Assembly: GCF_026262505.1 (NCBI RefSeq)
Contig: NC_067204.1
Location: 19,384,860-19,448,859 of the forward strand
Direction: 5' to 3'
Origin: Trichomonas vaginalis G3
Taxonomy: Eukaryota; Parabasalia; Trichomonadida; Trichomonadidae
DNA length: 64,000 nucleotides
The notes under the pieces are model-generated. The model was not told the origin of the DNA and ran no database searches. It saw only the letters and a program-made list of their open reading frames with translations. Shown piece after piece: positions 8,261 to 15,939 of the stretch; position 1 is the stretch's first letter, and each line of letters starts with the position of its first letter. Position numbers and translations under genes: made by a program.

Positions 8261-9117
8261 TACTTTTTCAGCACTTTTCCGTAGTTATATATGAAAGACA
8301 ATTCGAGATAAAAGTCATAGTACAATGGAATAATATGTTGCACACCATTTGTTGTGAACCAAACTTGAAAGTCAGAGAAACTGTTACTAGGTGGTTCGTA
8401 GAATTTAGAAGCAAAGTCATAAAAGTCCTTACCAATACATAGAAAACTATTGTTGCTTGAACTGAAACTTGCATGACACATAACATTTTGAGGGTCAAAC
8501 ACGTTTCTATAAACTGTCAAATCTGCTGGTGGAAGTATAAATTTAAATGGACCATCTGGTGGTAATGGTTCGTTCTGGTTTAGTAACCGAAGAAATTGTG
8601 CCCAAGAACGTTTGTCTACTTCCCAAAATAAAAACTCTGTATCTCTTGGAGGGTTAATTTCAATCTTTTGAAATGAAACGGTGGAGTTCATCTTGTCATA
8701 TTCTAGTTTCAGATAGTATGTTCCATTTAGTAAAGAGTCGTATTTTTCTTGAAATTCCCAATAATATTTGTTCATTTGAGTTTGAAAGTCATTTAGAGTT
8801 TTCTCAAGACTTTCGTCTGAACGAACTGTAAAGATTCTCATTTCGTCAAATTTGTCTATTAGACCATCAGAACCTTTATACTGCCCATGAAAATATACTG
8901 CGAACATAAATGCGTTAGTTCTATTTGAAAACAAAACTCTTCTAAATCCTATTGCCTTTGCATCTGAAGGACTTTGAAGCCAACGAATTGGATAGTCAAA
9001 CCTGTATGCTCGGGATGAAATTTCTTCATCTGAAATAGTCCTACCAGCATTTGTATAGATATAGTCTAACGGTTTTGTATCTACTACTTTTGTTCTTTGT
9101 TTTTCAACCTGAAGCAT
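8257..9117 (-). CDS. Conserved structural-type Maverick protein, unknown fold
   Basis: 286 residues starting MLQVEKQRTKVVD. It is rich in aromatics and short strand-like segments (HASFSSSNNSFLCIG, SDFQVWFTTNG) and ends with PLYYDFYLELSFIYNYGK. No family was recognised. Beta-rich make-up, size and place among small virion-type genes suggest a capsid-associated protein. A second diverged copy of this family lies at 13224-14079 of the same element, and element B carries a broken copy at 61674-62531. The TTTTTAC box nine nt before the ATG is the structural-gene type leader. It looks whole here. Confidence 0.7.
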   Translation of the reverse strand: MLQVEKQRTKVVDTKPLDYIYTNAGRTISDEEISSRAYRFDYPIRWLQSPSDAKAIGFRRVLFSNRTNAFMFAVYFHGQYKGSDGLIDKFDEMRIFTVRSDESLEKTLNDFQTQMNKYYWEFQEKYDSLLNGTYYLKLEYDKMNSTVSFQKIEINPPRDTEFLFWEVDKRSWAQFLRLLNQNEPLPPDGPFKFILPPADLTVYRNVFDPQNVMCHASFSSSNNSFLCIGKDFYDFASKFYEPPSNSFSDFQVWFTTNGVQHIIPLYYDFYLELSFIYNYGKVLKKY

Positions 9118-9222
9118 TTAATATATGTAAAAATATATTGTTTTAAAATGGTATGCCATTTCATATTTCTCATCTAACAAACAAGTTTCCCAACGGTCTT
9201 CTCCAACAAACTCAGCGTACAT
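9118..9222 (-). CDS. Possible 34-residue small protein
   Basis: Starts MYAEFVGEDRWETCLLDEKY and its stop codon directly abuts the ATG of the next gene. It is preceded by a T-rich leader (TTTTATTTTATTTGAA). The same frame is open over its whole length in element B (62532-62636), with one visible amino-acid change near the end. The 3' half lies over the leader of the next gene, so the end may be fortuitous. No family recognised. Confidence 0.38.
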   Translation of the reverse strand: MYAEFVGEDRWETCLLDEKYEMAYHFKTIYFYIY

Positions 9223-9314
9223 TTCAAATAAAATAAAAAAATATTTTTTCTTTACTTTACATAACCGCCTGCTGCCATAAGTCTTTGACGCCAACCCATA
9301 CCAGCTAATGAAGG

Positions 9315-9836
9315 TTAACTTGGTTTAGTTTCCAAACTAAACTTTGTTTTTGGTTTATCTTCAGTTTTTGGTTTTTCTTCTTCTATCTGTTTTTCGTCAC
9401 TTTTCGGTTCCTCTGACTTTACTTCACTTGCAGGAACAGTTGTGTCGTCAACATCTTCATAAATATCATATGCCATTTGTTTTTGTTTTCCTTTCAACTT
9501 TTTGTGTTTGTTGTATAGTTTAGAATATTTCGACTCTAAGTCAATGAGATGTTCTATAATGAACTGTTGGTCAGTGAAGTAAACTTTTCCATCTGTTGTC
9601 TCGAAAGCTCCTTCAGACTTCAATATTTTATTTGTGAGAGTCTGTTTCTTTTTTGAGATACTAGCCGTTCCATTTTTATGAAAAGTGACTTTATAGTTAG
9701 GGTTTGTATTTCCAGACCTGGCACTTTCTATTATTGAATTTTTCTCTTCATCTGTAAGTTCTTTGACGGGTTTTGACAATGGTTCTGAACTTTTTGTTTG
9801 TGGTGTCAAATCTACCGTTTCAACTTCTTCGGTCAT
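9315..9836 (-). CDS. Charged, lysine/threonine-rich Maverick protein
   Basis: About 173 residues with an acidic start (MTEEVETVDL), a middle segment with regular hydrophobics (FIIEHLIDLESKYSKLYNKH) that could form a helix or short coiled coil, and a charged Pro/Glu/Lys tail. No family recognised. The adjacent bases 9256-9314 are conserved with element B and could encode GMGWRQRLMAAGGYVK. It may be a scaffold or DNA-associated virion protein; that is inference from composition and neighbours. The leader carries AAAATTTTTTACTGAGATGAA, shared with the next gene upstream. Confidence 0.6.
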   Translation of the reverse strand: MTEEVETVDLTPQTKSSEPLSKPVKELTDEEKNSIIESARSGNTNPNYKVTFHKNGTASISKKKQTLTNKILKSEGAFETTDGKVYFTDQQFIIEHLIDLESKYSKLYNKHKKLKGKQKQMAYDIYEDVDDTTVPASEVKSEEPKSDEKQIEEEKPKTEDKPKTKFSLETKPS

Positions 9837-9855
9837 TTCATCTCAGTAAAAAATT

Positions 9856-10008
9856 TTAGTTTGGTTTGTTTTCAACTGGTTGTTGAGGTTTTTTAAGTCG
9901 GTCTAAAACTTCCTGAGGTATAGGAAGAACTTGACAAACACGTTGTGTAACTGCTGGAAGCCGACAAATCCATCTTGAACCCATTTGTCTCAATGCTGTA
10001 TTGTTCAT
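9856..10008 (-). CDS. 50-residue basic protein
   Basis: MNNTALRQMGSRWICRLPAV... ending KPQQPVENKPN: short and basic, with hydrophobic residues spaced as in an amphipathic helix and a polar Pro/Gln tail. It has its own leader, identical to that of the 9836 gene (TTTTTTACTGAGATGAA). The same frame is intact in element B (63272-63424) with about one change, which supports a real gene. Small basic proteins here could be DNA-condensing or membrane-active virion components. Family unknown. Confidence 0.6.
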   Translation of the reverse strand: MNNTALRQMGSRWICRLPAVTQRVCQVLPIPQEVLDRLKKPQQPVENKPN

Positions 10009-10027
10009 TTCATCTCAGTAAAAAATT

Positions 10028-10429
10028 TTACATTCCCCAAGTTTGAGGTGGTTGCGGTTGGTTATTGTTTACCCACTGTTGTGCATGGTTATATCCTCTG
10101 TTAAAGAATCTTTCACCTTGGTCCATATAGTGTCCTGCTTGGTTATAGTAGTCATTTGCTTTGTTATAATAGTTTCCTGCTTGTCTTCCTACATTGTCCA
10201 TCCATCCTTGAACTTTTCCTCTTGTTTCAGGATTTGGAATAAGATTTGTTGCATCTCGTGCTACATCCCAACCTTTCTGTACAGTTTGTATAATAGGTTG
10301 TGCTTTCTCTTTAAGTATACCTAATGTACTCAAAATCTTCCTTCCAACTCCAAATACACCTCTGGCTATTGTTCCCACTGCGGGTAAAAATCTAGATGCG
10401 ACTCCTGCTAATGCGCCAAATAAACCCAT
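10028..10429 (-). CDS. Gly/Ala-rich amphipathic protein, possible membrane-active virion protein
   Basis: 133 residues. The N-terminus MGLFGALAGVASRFLPAVGT fits the N-myristoylation pattern (Gly2, small residue at position 6) and continues as a hydrophobic, glycine-rich amphipathic stretch to about residue 45. A helical middle with repeated Tyr-Asn pairs (NYYNKANDYYNQAGHYMDQG) and a Pro/Gln tail follow. Myristoylated or amphipathic minor capsid proteins breach membranes in several non-enveloped viruses; this role is inference. It diverges from the integrase gene across only 17 bp. Element B has a broken copy at 63437-63844. Confidence 0.6.
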   Translation of the reverse strand: MGLFGALAGVASRFLPAVGTIARGVFGVGRKILSTLGILKEKAQPIIQTVQKGWDVARDATNLIPNPETRGKVQGWMDNVGRQAGNYYNKANDYYNQAGHYMDQGERFFNRGYNHAQQWVNNNQPQPPQTWGM

Positions 10430-10446
10430 TTCTTATGGGTTAAAAA
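10430..10446. promoter_or_regulatory. 17-bp divergent spacer
   Basis: TTCTTATGGGTTAAAAA is all that separates the ATG of the amphipathic protein gene (minus) from the ATG of the integrase (plus). The element B copy (63845-63861) is the same. Promoter and leader of both genes must overlap each other's coding starts. Confidence 0.5.
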
Positions 10447-11406
10447 ATGACGAATCCAAACAAGGACCCCTATGTTTCTAAGGCAACAAAAAAAGCACTC
10501 ATGATAAAAATCTTTAGTTCAACACCAAATGCTTGGTTTATGGATATCTTGGAAAACATTCCGAGAGTTAGAACAGATGGACCTCCATACTGGCTAATAT
10601 TTGTTGGTCAAAACACAAGATACTGTGAAGCCATACCATTATGGTCCAAAAATATTTTAGATGTGAAAACTGCTTTGACAATATTCGTTGACAAATACCA
10701 TCCAACAAAACTAACATCTGACTGTGAAAGTTCTTTCAAATCAGACGATATTAAAAACTATCTGCGTTCAAAAAATGTAAACCAATATTTCATTGTCGAC
10801 CAAAACCATTCTGCTCTTGGTGTCATTGACGGTTGTATAAAAATGTTAAGAGACTTAAACCAACCACAAGGTGGTGAAGCAAATGAAATGTCATATGACG
10901 ACAAATATAGACACTTCTCCATGGCAAAGATGAGACATGTTTTAAATATTTACAATAACCGTAAACAAAAAGGTTTGGGAAACCACTCCCCCGAAGAAAT
11001 GAAAAACAACCCCGACTTAGAGAAAGACTATATGTTTAATAATTTAGTCAAAAGAGACAAACAAGAAAGAATGCCGGGCTTCAAACTTCAGAAAGGAGAC
11101 AAAGTAAAAATAGAAATACCTAAACGCGACCCATATGAAAATACTATTGACTATGACAACAATGGGAACCCGACAGGTACTCACATTCGTGTTCGTAAAA
11201 ATAGAAGAAAGTATACAAGAGAATATTATGAAGTTTTAGGCAAACATGGCAAAATGTACACACTGCAAGCAGAAGATAAAACTACTATTGTCAGACCTCG
11301 TTTCAAACTTGTCAAAGTTCAAGGTGGTATACTTTCAAAGACAGTTCCTAACAAATATAAGACAACTCCTGACGAATATGCTAAAGAAGTTGAAAATGAC
11401 GACTAA
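10447..11406 (+). CDS. Maverick retroviral-type (rve) integrase
   Basis: 319 residues. The RNase H-like core is clear: strand WFMDIL near residue 30 with the first catalytic Asp, and LTSDCESSF near residue 93 with the second, followed by the helix SALGVIDGCIKMLRDLNQ. A C-terminal SH3-like segment (KGDKVKIEIPKRDPY ... YTREYYEVLGKHGKMYTL) is typical of integrases of this class and binds DNA. The enzyme inserts the element's linear DNA into the host chromosome. The 3' end overlaps the convergent fibre gene by the stop codons. It is an open frame throughout; activity is not judged here. Confidence 0.88.
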   Translation: MTNPNKDPYVSKATKKALMIKIFSSTPNAWFMDILENIPRVRTDGPPYWLIFVGQNTRYCEAIPLWSKNILDVKTALTIFVDKYHPTKLTSDCESSFKSDDIKNYLRSKNVNQYFIVDQNHSALGVIDGCIKMLRDLNQPQGGEANEMSYDDKYRHFSMAKMRHVLNIYNNRKQKGLGNHSPEEMKNNPDLEKDYMFNNLVKRDKQERMPGFKLQKGDKVKIEIPKRDPYENTIDYDNNGNPTGTHIRVRKNRRKYTREYYEVLGKHGKMYTLQAEDKTTIVRPRFKLVKVQGGILSKTVPNKYKTTPDEYAKEVENDD

Positions 11407-13205
11407 GCAATTCTATACCATGCGTAAACTGTCATGTAAGGTGGCATGTATTCTTTACTTTGTCCCGTTGTTTGTGTATATCCTGAAACGAAATGTGTAT
11501 GGTTTCCTTCTCCCTGAGTGTCACTCCAGTAACAATTTATAGCAAACTTAACGTCGTCTTTAACATCATATCCTTTACCTTTTGTCATTTCTGACCAATC
11601 CCAATATCTATGCTTATGCCAACCTGCTTGAGATGTACTTAAATCTATGTAGTGACTATGTGCAGGTAAATTTTCACCTGAAATCGTTTTACTTCCACCT
11701 GTTTCCTTTGAAGAGTTTGCACAATACAAAAACCTGTCGACTATTTGTTCCCATGCACCAACACCAAACATTACTTGAGGACCTCTTGCTTCCATAGATG
11801 TATAAATAGAACCTACTGGGTTCATTAAATCAAACATATGAGATATTATAGGATTGTCTCTTTTGAACTTAAAATTATAGTGCAACTATTTCAGGTTTCT
11901 TCTGGTTTGTGTCAGAATATTTTTATAATATAATCTTATGTTTTCAGGGTAGGTAAAATCTTGACTATAATATTTATTTCTGTCATCTGTATAATAATAT
12001 ACTATTCTCGTTTTTCTATTGCATTATATCTTTTATATCTATAATAATCTAAATATAATGTTAGCTTTTGTTCATCTACATGTGGTGTTCTGACGTCATC
12101 TCCATAGTCATAATAATATGGTGCTGGAGCTGGGTCAGGCAATGTCATATCTGTCATTTCATAAACTCTTAAATATTTCTTTTGTTCGTCTCCATATAAG
12201 TTTAAGTAGCAGTTGTTGTCTAATGGAACTTTAACTTGTGTACCATCATTCTTTTTATAGCTTACATACATTTCATTGTTATTTTTCGGAATGAGTTTAT
12301 ACCGTATACCATTTTTTAAGGAATGTACCAACTGCCATCTAAAATATTTATTTTCTTCATTGACAGAAAAGTCACCAACAATAGTTTCAATATTTTTTGT
12401 TCCAACTAAACTTTGGTATATTTCATTGACATATGTTTTATCTGCTTTCTTTTCAAGGCTAACGTTTAAGTCTGTTATTTCAGAAGATGTATGTGTATGT
12501 CCAACGGCACTTTTCCTGTTTAAGGTTTCTTGTAAGTTTGTAATATTTGCAATGGTATGTGTATGTCCAACGTCACTTTTCCTGTTTAAGGTTTCTTGTA
12601 AGTTTTAATATTTGCAATGGTATGTGTATGTCCAACGTCACTTTTCCTGTTTAAGGTTTCTTGTAAGTTTGTAATATTTGCAATGGTATGTGTATGTCCA
12701 ACGGCACTTTTCCTGTTTAAGGTTTCTTGTAAGTTTGTAATATCAGATATAGAATGTATATGAGTCTTTTTAGAATATTCGTTTTCAGCTCTTGTTCACT
12801 TCACTTTGACATTTTATTGTCAACATATGTTTTTGTCTGCTAGTTCAGGATGAGTATGTTCTTTTGTTGCATAAGCTTTGTTAGCTCTTTCTTCTTCTTT
12901 TGCTATTGCATCGTCTACATATTCTTTGTCAGCTTTGTTGTCAACATCTGTTTTCAAAAGAAGTTCATTTATATAGGTTTCTCGTTTAAAGTTCCTTTTG
13001 TTGGATTATACAGACAGTATGTTCTTATTGTCTTGAAACAGAAACTCATCTGTCATTGGGTTTATTGTCAGTTTTAAGTTTCCTTCTTTCAATGACTCAG
13101 ATATCTAGAATAGTTTGAAAAGTTTGTTGTGTTCTTATTAGAAGCTTGTATAATGAGTTGTCGGTTGTGTTGTATTTCTCTCATAGACGCTGTTTCATTT
13201 GACAT
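11403..13205 (-). pseudogene. Phage-like receptor fibre with collar-type tip, broken
   Basis: The 3' part encodes a domain much like the tip of tailed-phage fibres: MNPVGSIYTSM, WEQIVDRFLYCANSS, ETGGSK, a His-rich loop, and the closing PPYMTVYAWYR. Upstream are four 60-70 bp repeats (12486-12735) that encode the fibre-shaft pattern VGHTHTIANITNLQETLN. Such trimeric fibres bind host receptors. Element M carries a related gene at 22519-25578. The gene here is broken at several places. Its ATG (13205) lies in the 18-bp bidirectional spacer shared with the next gene. Confidence 0.8.
12486..12735 (-). repeat. Fibre-shaft coding repeats
   Basis: Four near-identical units of about 62-72 bp, each with GTATGTGTATGTCCAACG and CCTGTTTAAGGTTTCTTG. 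Read on the minus strand they give the His-Thr-His shaft motif of phage-like fibres, so this is coding repetition and not a satellite. Confidence 0.75.
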
Positions 13206-13223
13206 TTTTATTCTAGATAAAAT
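13206..13223. promoter_or_regulatory. 18-bp bidirectional mini-promoter
   Basis: TTTTATTCTAGATAAAAT lies between two divergent ATGs (13205 minus, 13224 plus). It is a near palindrome and closely matches the spacers at 22502-22518 and 50851-50868, in other gene pairs. Confidence 0.55.
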
Positions 13224-14079
13224 ATGCTTTCAATAGAAAAAGAAAATTCTAGAGTTGCTTACAACTAAACCATTAGATGAACTTTTTACTAATGTCGGTC
13301 AAAAGTTTGAGACAGAGACCGTAAAGCATGAAGGCTATCGTTTTTGACTACCCATTAAGATGGTTAAAGAGACCCATCTGTCACAAAAGCTATTGGCTTT
13401 CGTAGAATGAAGTTCATTTCAGAAGCCATACATGGTTTCCCATTTACGGTCGGTTTTGAAGTTCGATACTATAACAAGAAAAAAACGTATGTATGAGAAA
13501 TTTGAACAGGGAAAACTTTTACAAGTTAGTTTGCTTGTAAACTTAGAAACAACTCTTCAAGCTTTTCAAGAAAAAATAAACGATATCTATATCGAATATG
13601 CAAAGCAGTATAACATTGACGAAGGAGAATACCATCTCGATATTATTTTTATGACAGGAAAAATGCAACTGTTAAAAATCAATAGAATAGAAGACCTTGG
13701 AGAAAACGTTTATATTTCTACAAAATATAACAACTTGGCATGGTATAGATTTATGAGGATGTTAAATCAGCCTGCAGAATATCCAGTACACCCGGACTTT
13801 TATGAAGTCGAAAACCCTAATGGAACATATGAAAATGTTTTCGACCCAGATGCTATTATCGTTCATGCTTCATTTTCTGGTGCACAAAACTCTTTCTTAT
13901 GCTTGGCAAATGACTTTTACGAAAAACCTACAAAGTTATACGAACCACCAAGTGGAAGTATTTCAGACTTTCAAGTATGGTTTACTACAGATGGAAGAAA
14001 AAGAATAATTCCATTATACCATGCGTTTTACTTAGAACTTAGTTTCATATACAACTACTATCGAACGGTAAAAATATAA
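13224..14079 (+). pseudogene. Second copy of the 8257-9117 protein family, broken
   Basis: The open C-terminal half matches the family seal: FDPDAIIVHASFSGAQNSF, YEPPSGSISDFQVWFTTDG and PLYHAFYLELSFIYNYY. The match continues toward the ATG at 13224 in degraded form. The family role is unknown but its make-up suggests a virion protein. It lies on the opposite strand to its relative and next to the fibre gene. Confidence 0.6.
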
Positions 14080-14083
14080 TTTT

Positions 14084-14325
14084 TTAATACGGTTGAGGTG
14101 TTGGATTTGGTTGCCAACTAGACTGTGGTGCAGGTTCAGGCTGTTGTATAACAGGAGCTTGTTCTTCTGGTTCAGGGTCTTTAGGTATAATACCAAAAAC
14201 TGACCTACTCTTTTACCAATATTTTTGACACCGTTCCATACTCCTCTTCCGACAGATTTTATTCCATTCCATATACCTCTTCCAACTCTTCTGAAGAAGT
14301 TTCCAATACTACTGAAGAAACCCAT
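14084..14325 (-). pseudogene. Gly/Arg/Trp amphipathic protein with Pro/Gln tail, broken
   Basis: Starts MGFFSSIGNFFRRVGRG and has an 11-residue quasi-repeat (VGRGIWNGIKS, VGRGVWNGVKN, IGKRVG) that would form a cationic, tryptophan-bearing amphipathic helix of the kind seen in membrane-lytic peptides. The end of the region encodes a Pro/Gln/Glu-rich tail. The gene is broken. The TTTTTAC box ten nt upstream of the ATG is the structural-gene type. Its function is unknown. Confidence 0.5.
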
Positions 14326-14343
14326 TTTACTATATGTAAAAAT

Positions 14344-14707
14344 CTAATGTCCACCTAGTCTCTTACGTTTCCTGTTGAGTTCCATAGCATTCTTTAACTG
14401 GAGCTCATACATTCTGTTTCTCCTCTGGTAGAAAACATATTCTGGGTCAACTCCTGTGTTTGCGTCATCTGCATAAAGTTGTTTATATCCCACTTCAGGG
14501 TTTGTATAAAACTCTTTCCATCTCATATTTGCATACCATGGTGGCAAACCTAACGCAGCGTCATTTTGACATGGCAGTTTGCATTTGTACATCTGTTGGC
14601 ACTTGACCATAGTTTGCCATTGCAGTTTGTATTCTAACTTCATTTGGAATATTCTCTGGGTTTGGTTGTCCAGGTTGCTGTGCATTCGCTAAGTTCTGTG
14701 CGTCCAT
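14344..14707 (-). pseudogene. Small Gln/Arg-rich protein, broken
   Basis: Begins MDAQNLANAQQPGQPNPEN at 14707 behind a TTTTTAT box, and ends NAMELNRKRKRLGGH. The middle includes PPWYANMRWKEFYTNPEVG. No family recognised. It is basic at the C-terminus and may bind nucleic acid or the capsid interior; this is only an inference. It follows the methyltransferase gene in the same orientation. Confidence 0.5.
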
Positions 14708-14730
14708 TTAATATTAGATAAAAATATCTC

Positions 14731-15666
14731 TTACGAGTACATATGCTGAACATTTGCAGGCATTGGTTCATCTTCATATTCTCTATATCTTTCTGCCACG
14801 TCAAATAAATAAATGACACAATGGAAAAAACCTAAAACAAGTAGTCCTATTTCAAAACCACATTTACTTACTAGTAAAATTTCTTTGTTATGACACTTTC
14901 TCCGGTTTATAGGACCTCTCTCATATTCTATCTTGTCATATCTAAACTCATAGTCATGTATGTCCTCTAACCATCTCATAACGGTTTCCAAACCACTTTT
15001 ATCGGATGTAAAGTAAAAGCATGGATGGTTATGTAAAACGTCTAAAGTTTCTAAAGAGTCTCTCAAAGTCCAGTCTACTTGGTATTGAAAATCCCATGTG
15101 TTATAGAACGGCGGGTCCACTATAAAGAAAACATTTTCCTTGTCTTTATATTTTTCATACAACTCTGTCCAATGACATCTCACAAACTCTATACCCTCAA
15201 TATATTTTTCTATGTCCTCTTTGAAAACATTTGTATAGTTAAGATATAAAACTTTTGACATAAGTGTTTCAATGTCATGAACTCTTATAGAACCACTATA
15301 TAATAGTCTAGCAGATATACTATCCCAGTCTATATATTCTGCTTTTTTCAAAACCTCTCTCACAATATTTTTGTTATCTAATGGTATACGTTCCATCTTA
15401 CCTATAGGTATCTTTTCTTTTAACGCTTTCAATATATTGTTTGTGTCTGGTATATGTTTGAGACGGTCCATATAGTTGTCGAAGTCATTGCATATAATCT
15501 TTGAGTCTGGGAATATTGTATGGCACAAATGGGATATATAGAAACTTCCACCGAACAAATCTACAAATGTTAGACCATTCGGTAGTTTCTTAAGTTCTCT
15601 CAATATAATATCTTTACATTTACTCTTATTTCCAAAGAACGGTAACGGTGGTTTTGTAAAATTCAT
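14731..15666 (-). CDS. D12-class DNA N6-adenine methyltransferase
   Basis: 311 residues. Motif X (LPFFGNKSK, near residue 9), motif I for S-adenosylmethionine (FVDLFGGSF, near 35) and motif IV (FIVDPPFYN, near 180) occur in the order expected of Dam-like alpha-class enzymes. These transfer a methyl group to N6 of adenine in DNA. It is the last gene before the right terminal repeat. The catalytic domain is followed by a hydrophobic stretch (IGLLVLGFFHCVIYLFDVA) that could span a membrane, unusual for the class. Its leader is TTTTTATTATTATATATAA. A fragment of the same gene sits at 38466-38632 in element D. It looks whole. Confidence 0.85.
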   Translation of the reverse strand: MNFTKPPLPFFGNKSKCKDIILRELKKLPNGLTFVDLFGGSFYISHLCHTIFPDSKIICNDFDNYMDRLKHIPDTNNILKALKEKIPIGKMERIPLDNKNIVREVLKKAEYIDWDSISARLLYSGSIRVHDIETLMSKVLYLNYTNVFKEDIEKYIEGIEFVRCHWTELYEKYKDKENVFFIVDPPFYNTWDFQYQVDWTLRDSLETLDVLHNHPCFYFTSDKSGLETVMRWLEDIHDYEFRYDKIEYERGPINRRKCHNKEILLVSKCGFEIGLLVLGFFHCVIYLFDVAERYREYEDEPMPANVQHMYS

Positions 15667-15781
15667 TTATATATAATAATAAAAATGTTTTTTCCTGAAA
15701 AGTGACAGAAAAGTGACAAAACATGAAAACATATATAATTTGTGAAAAGCGACACATTATATAATGTTTTCGACCCAGAAG

Positions 15782-15939
15782 ACTAACAATTTTCCGAATA
15801 AAAACTTCATTTATACTAAACATCTTCGGGGCTAGAGGGCGCAACGCGCCTGGAAGCCCTCCGAATAAAAACTTCATTTATACTAAACATCTTCAGGGCT
15901 AGAGGGTACGAAGTGCCTGGAAGCCCCACTACCTTTTTT
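15782..15939. repeat. Right terminal inverted repeat of element A
   Basis: Ends GCCCCACTACCT against a run of T. It is built of two tandem units of about 67-72 bp (GGGCTAGAGGGCGCAACGCG, CTTCATTTATACTAAACATC). The inverse lies at 38225-38345 and 41721-41897, the left ends of D and B. Each unit holds a GC-rich hairpin of type GGCGC-GTT-GCGCC. Confidence 0.85.

Larger units (their letters stand above)
1..15939. mobile_element. Maverick/Polinton element A, right-hand part
   Basis: This stretch holds Polinton hallmark genes (packaging ATPase, rve integrase, capsid-type small proteins) and ends in a terminal inverted repeat at 15782-15939 that abuts a T-run. The left end lies outside the window. 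From 1 to about 10540 it is a close copy of 52814-64000, but it lacks the KilA-N/GIY-YIG gene found there and carries an extra composition-shifted island at 7140-8125. Several genes look whole and several are broken. It belongs to the same family as element B and looks young, judged by eye from the high similarity of the two copies. Confidence 0.88.
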
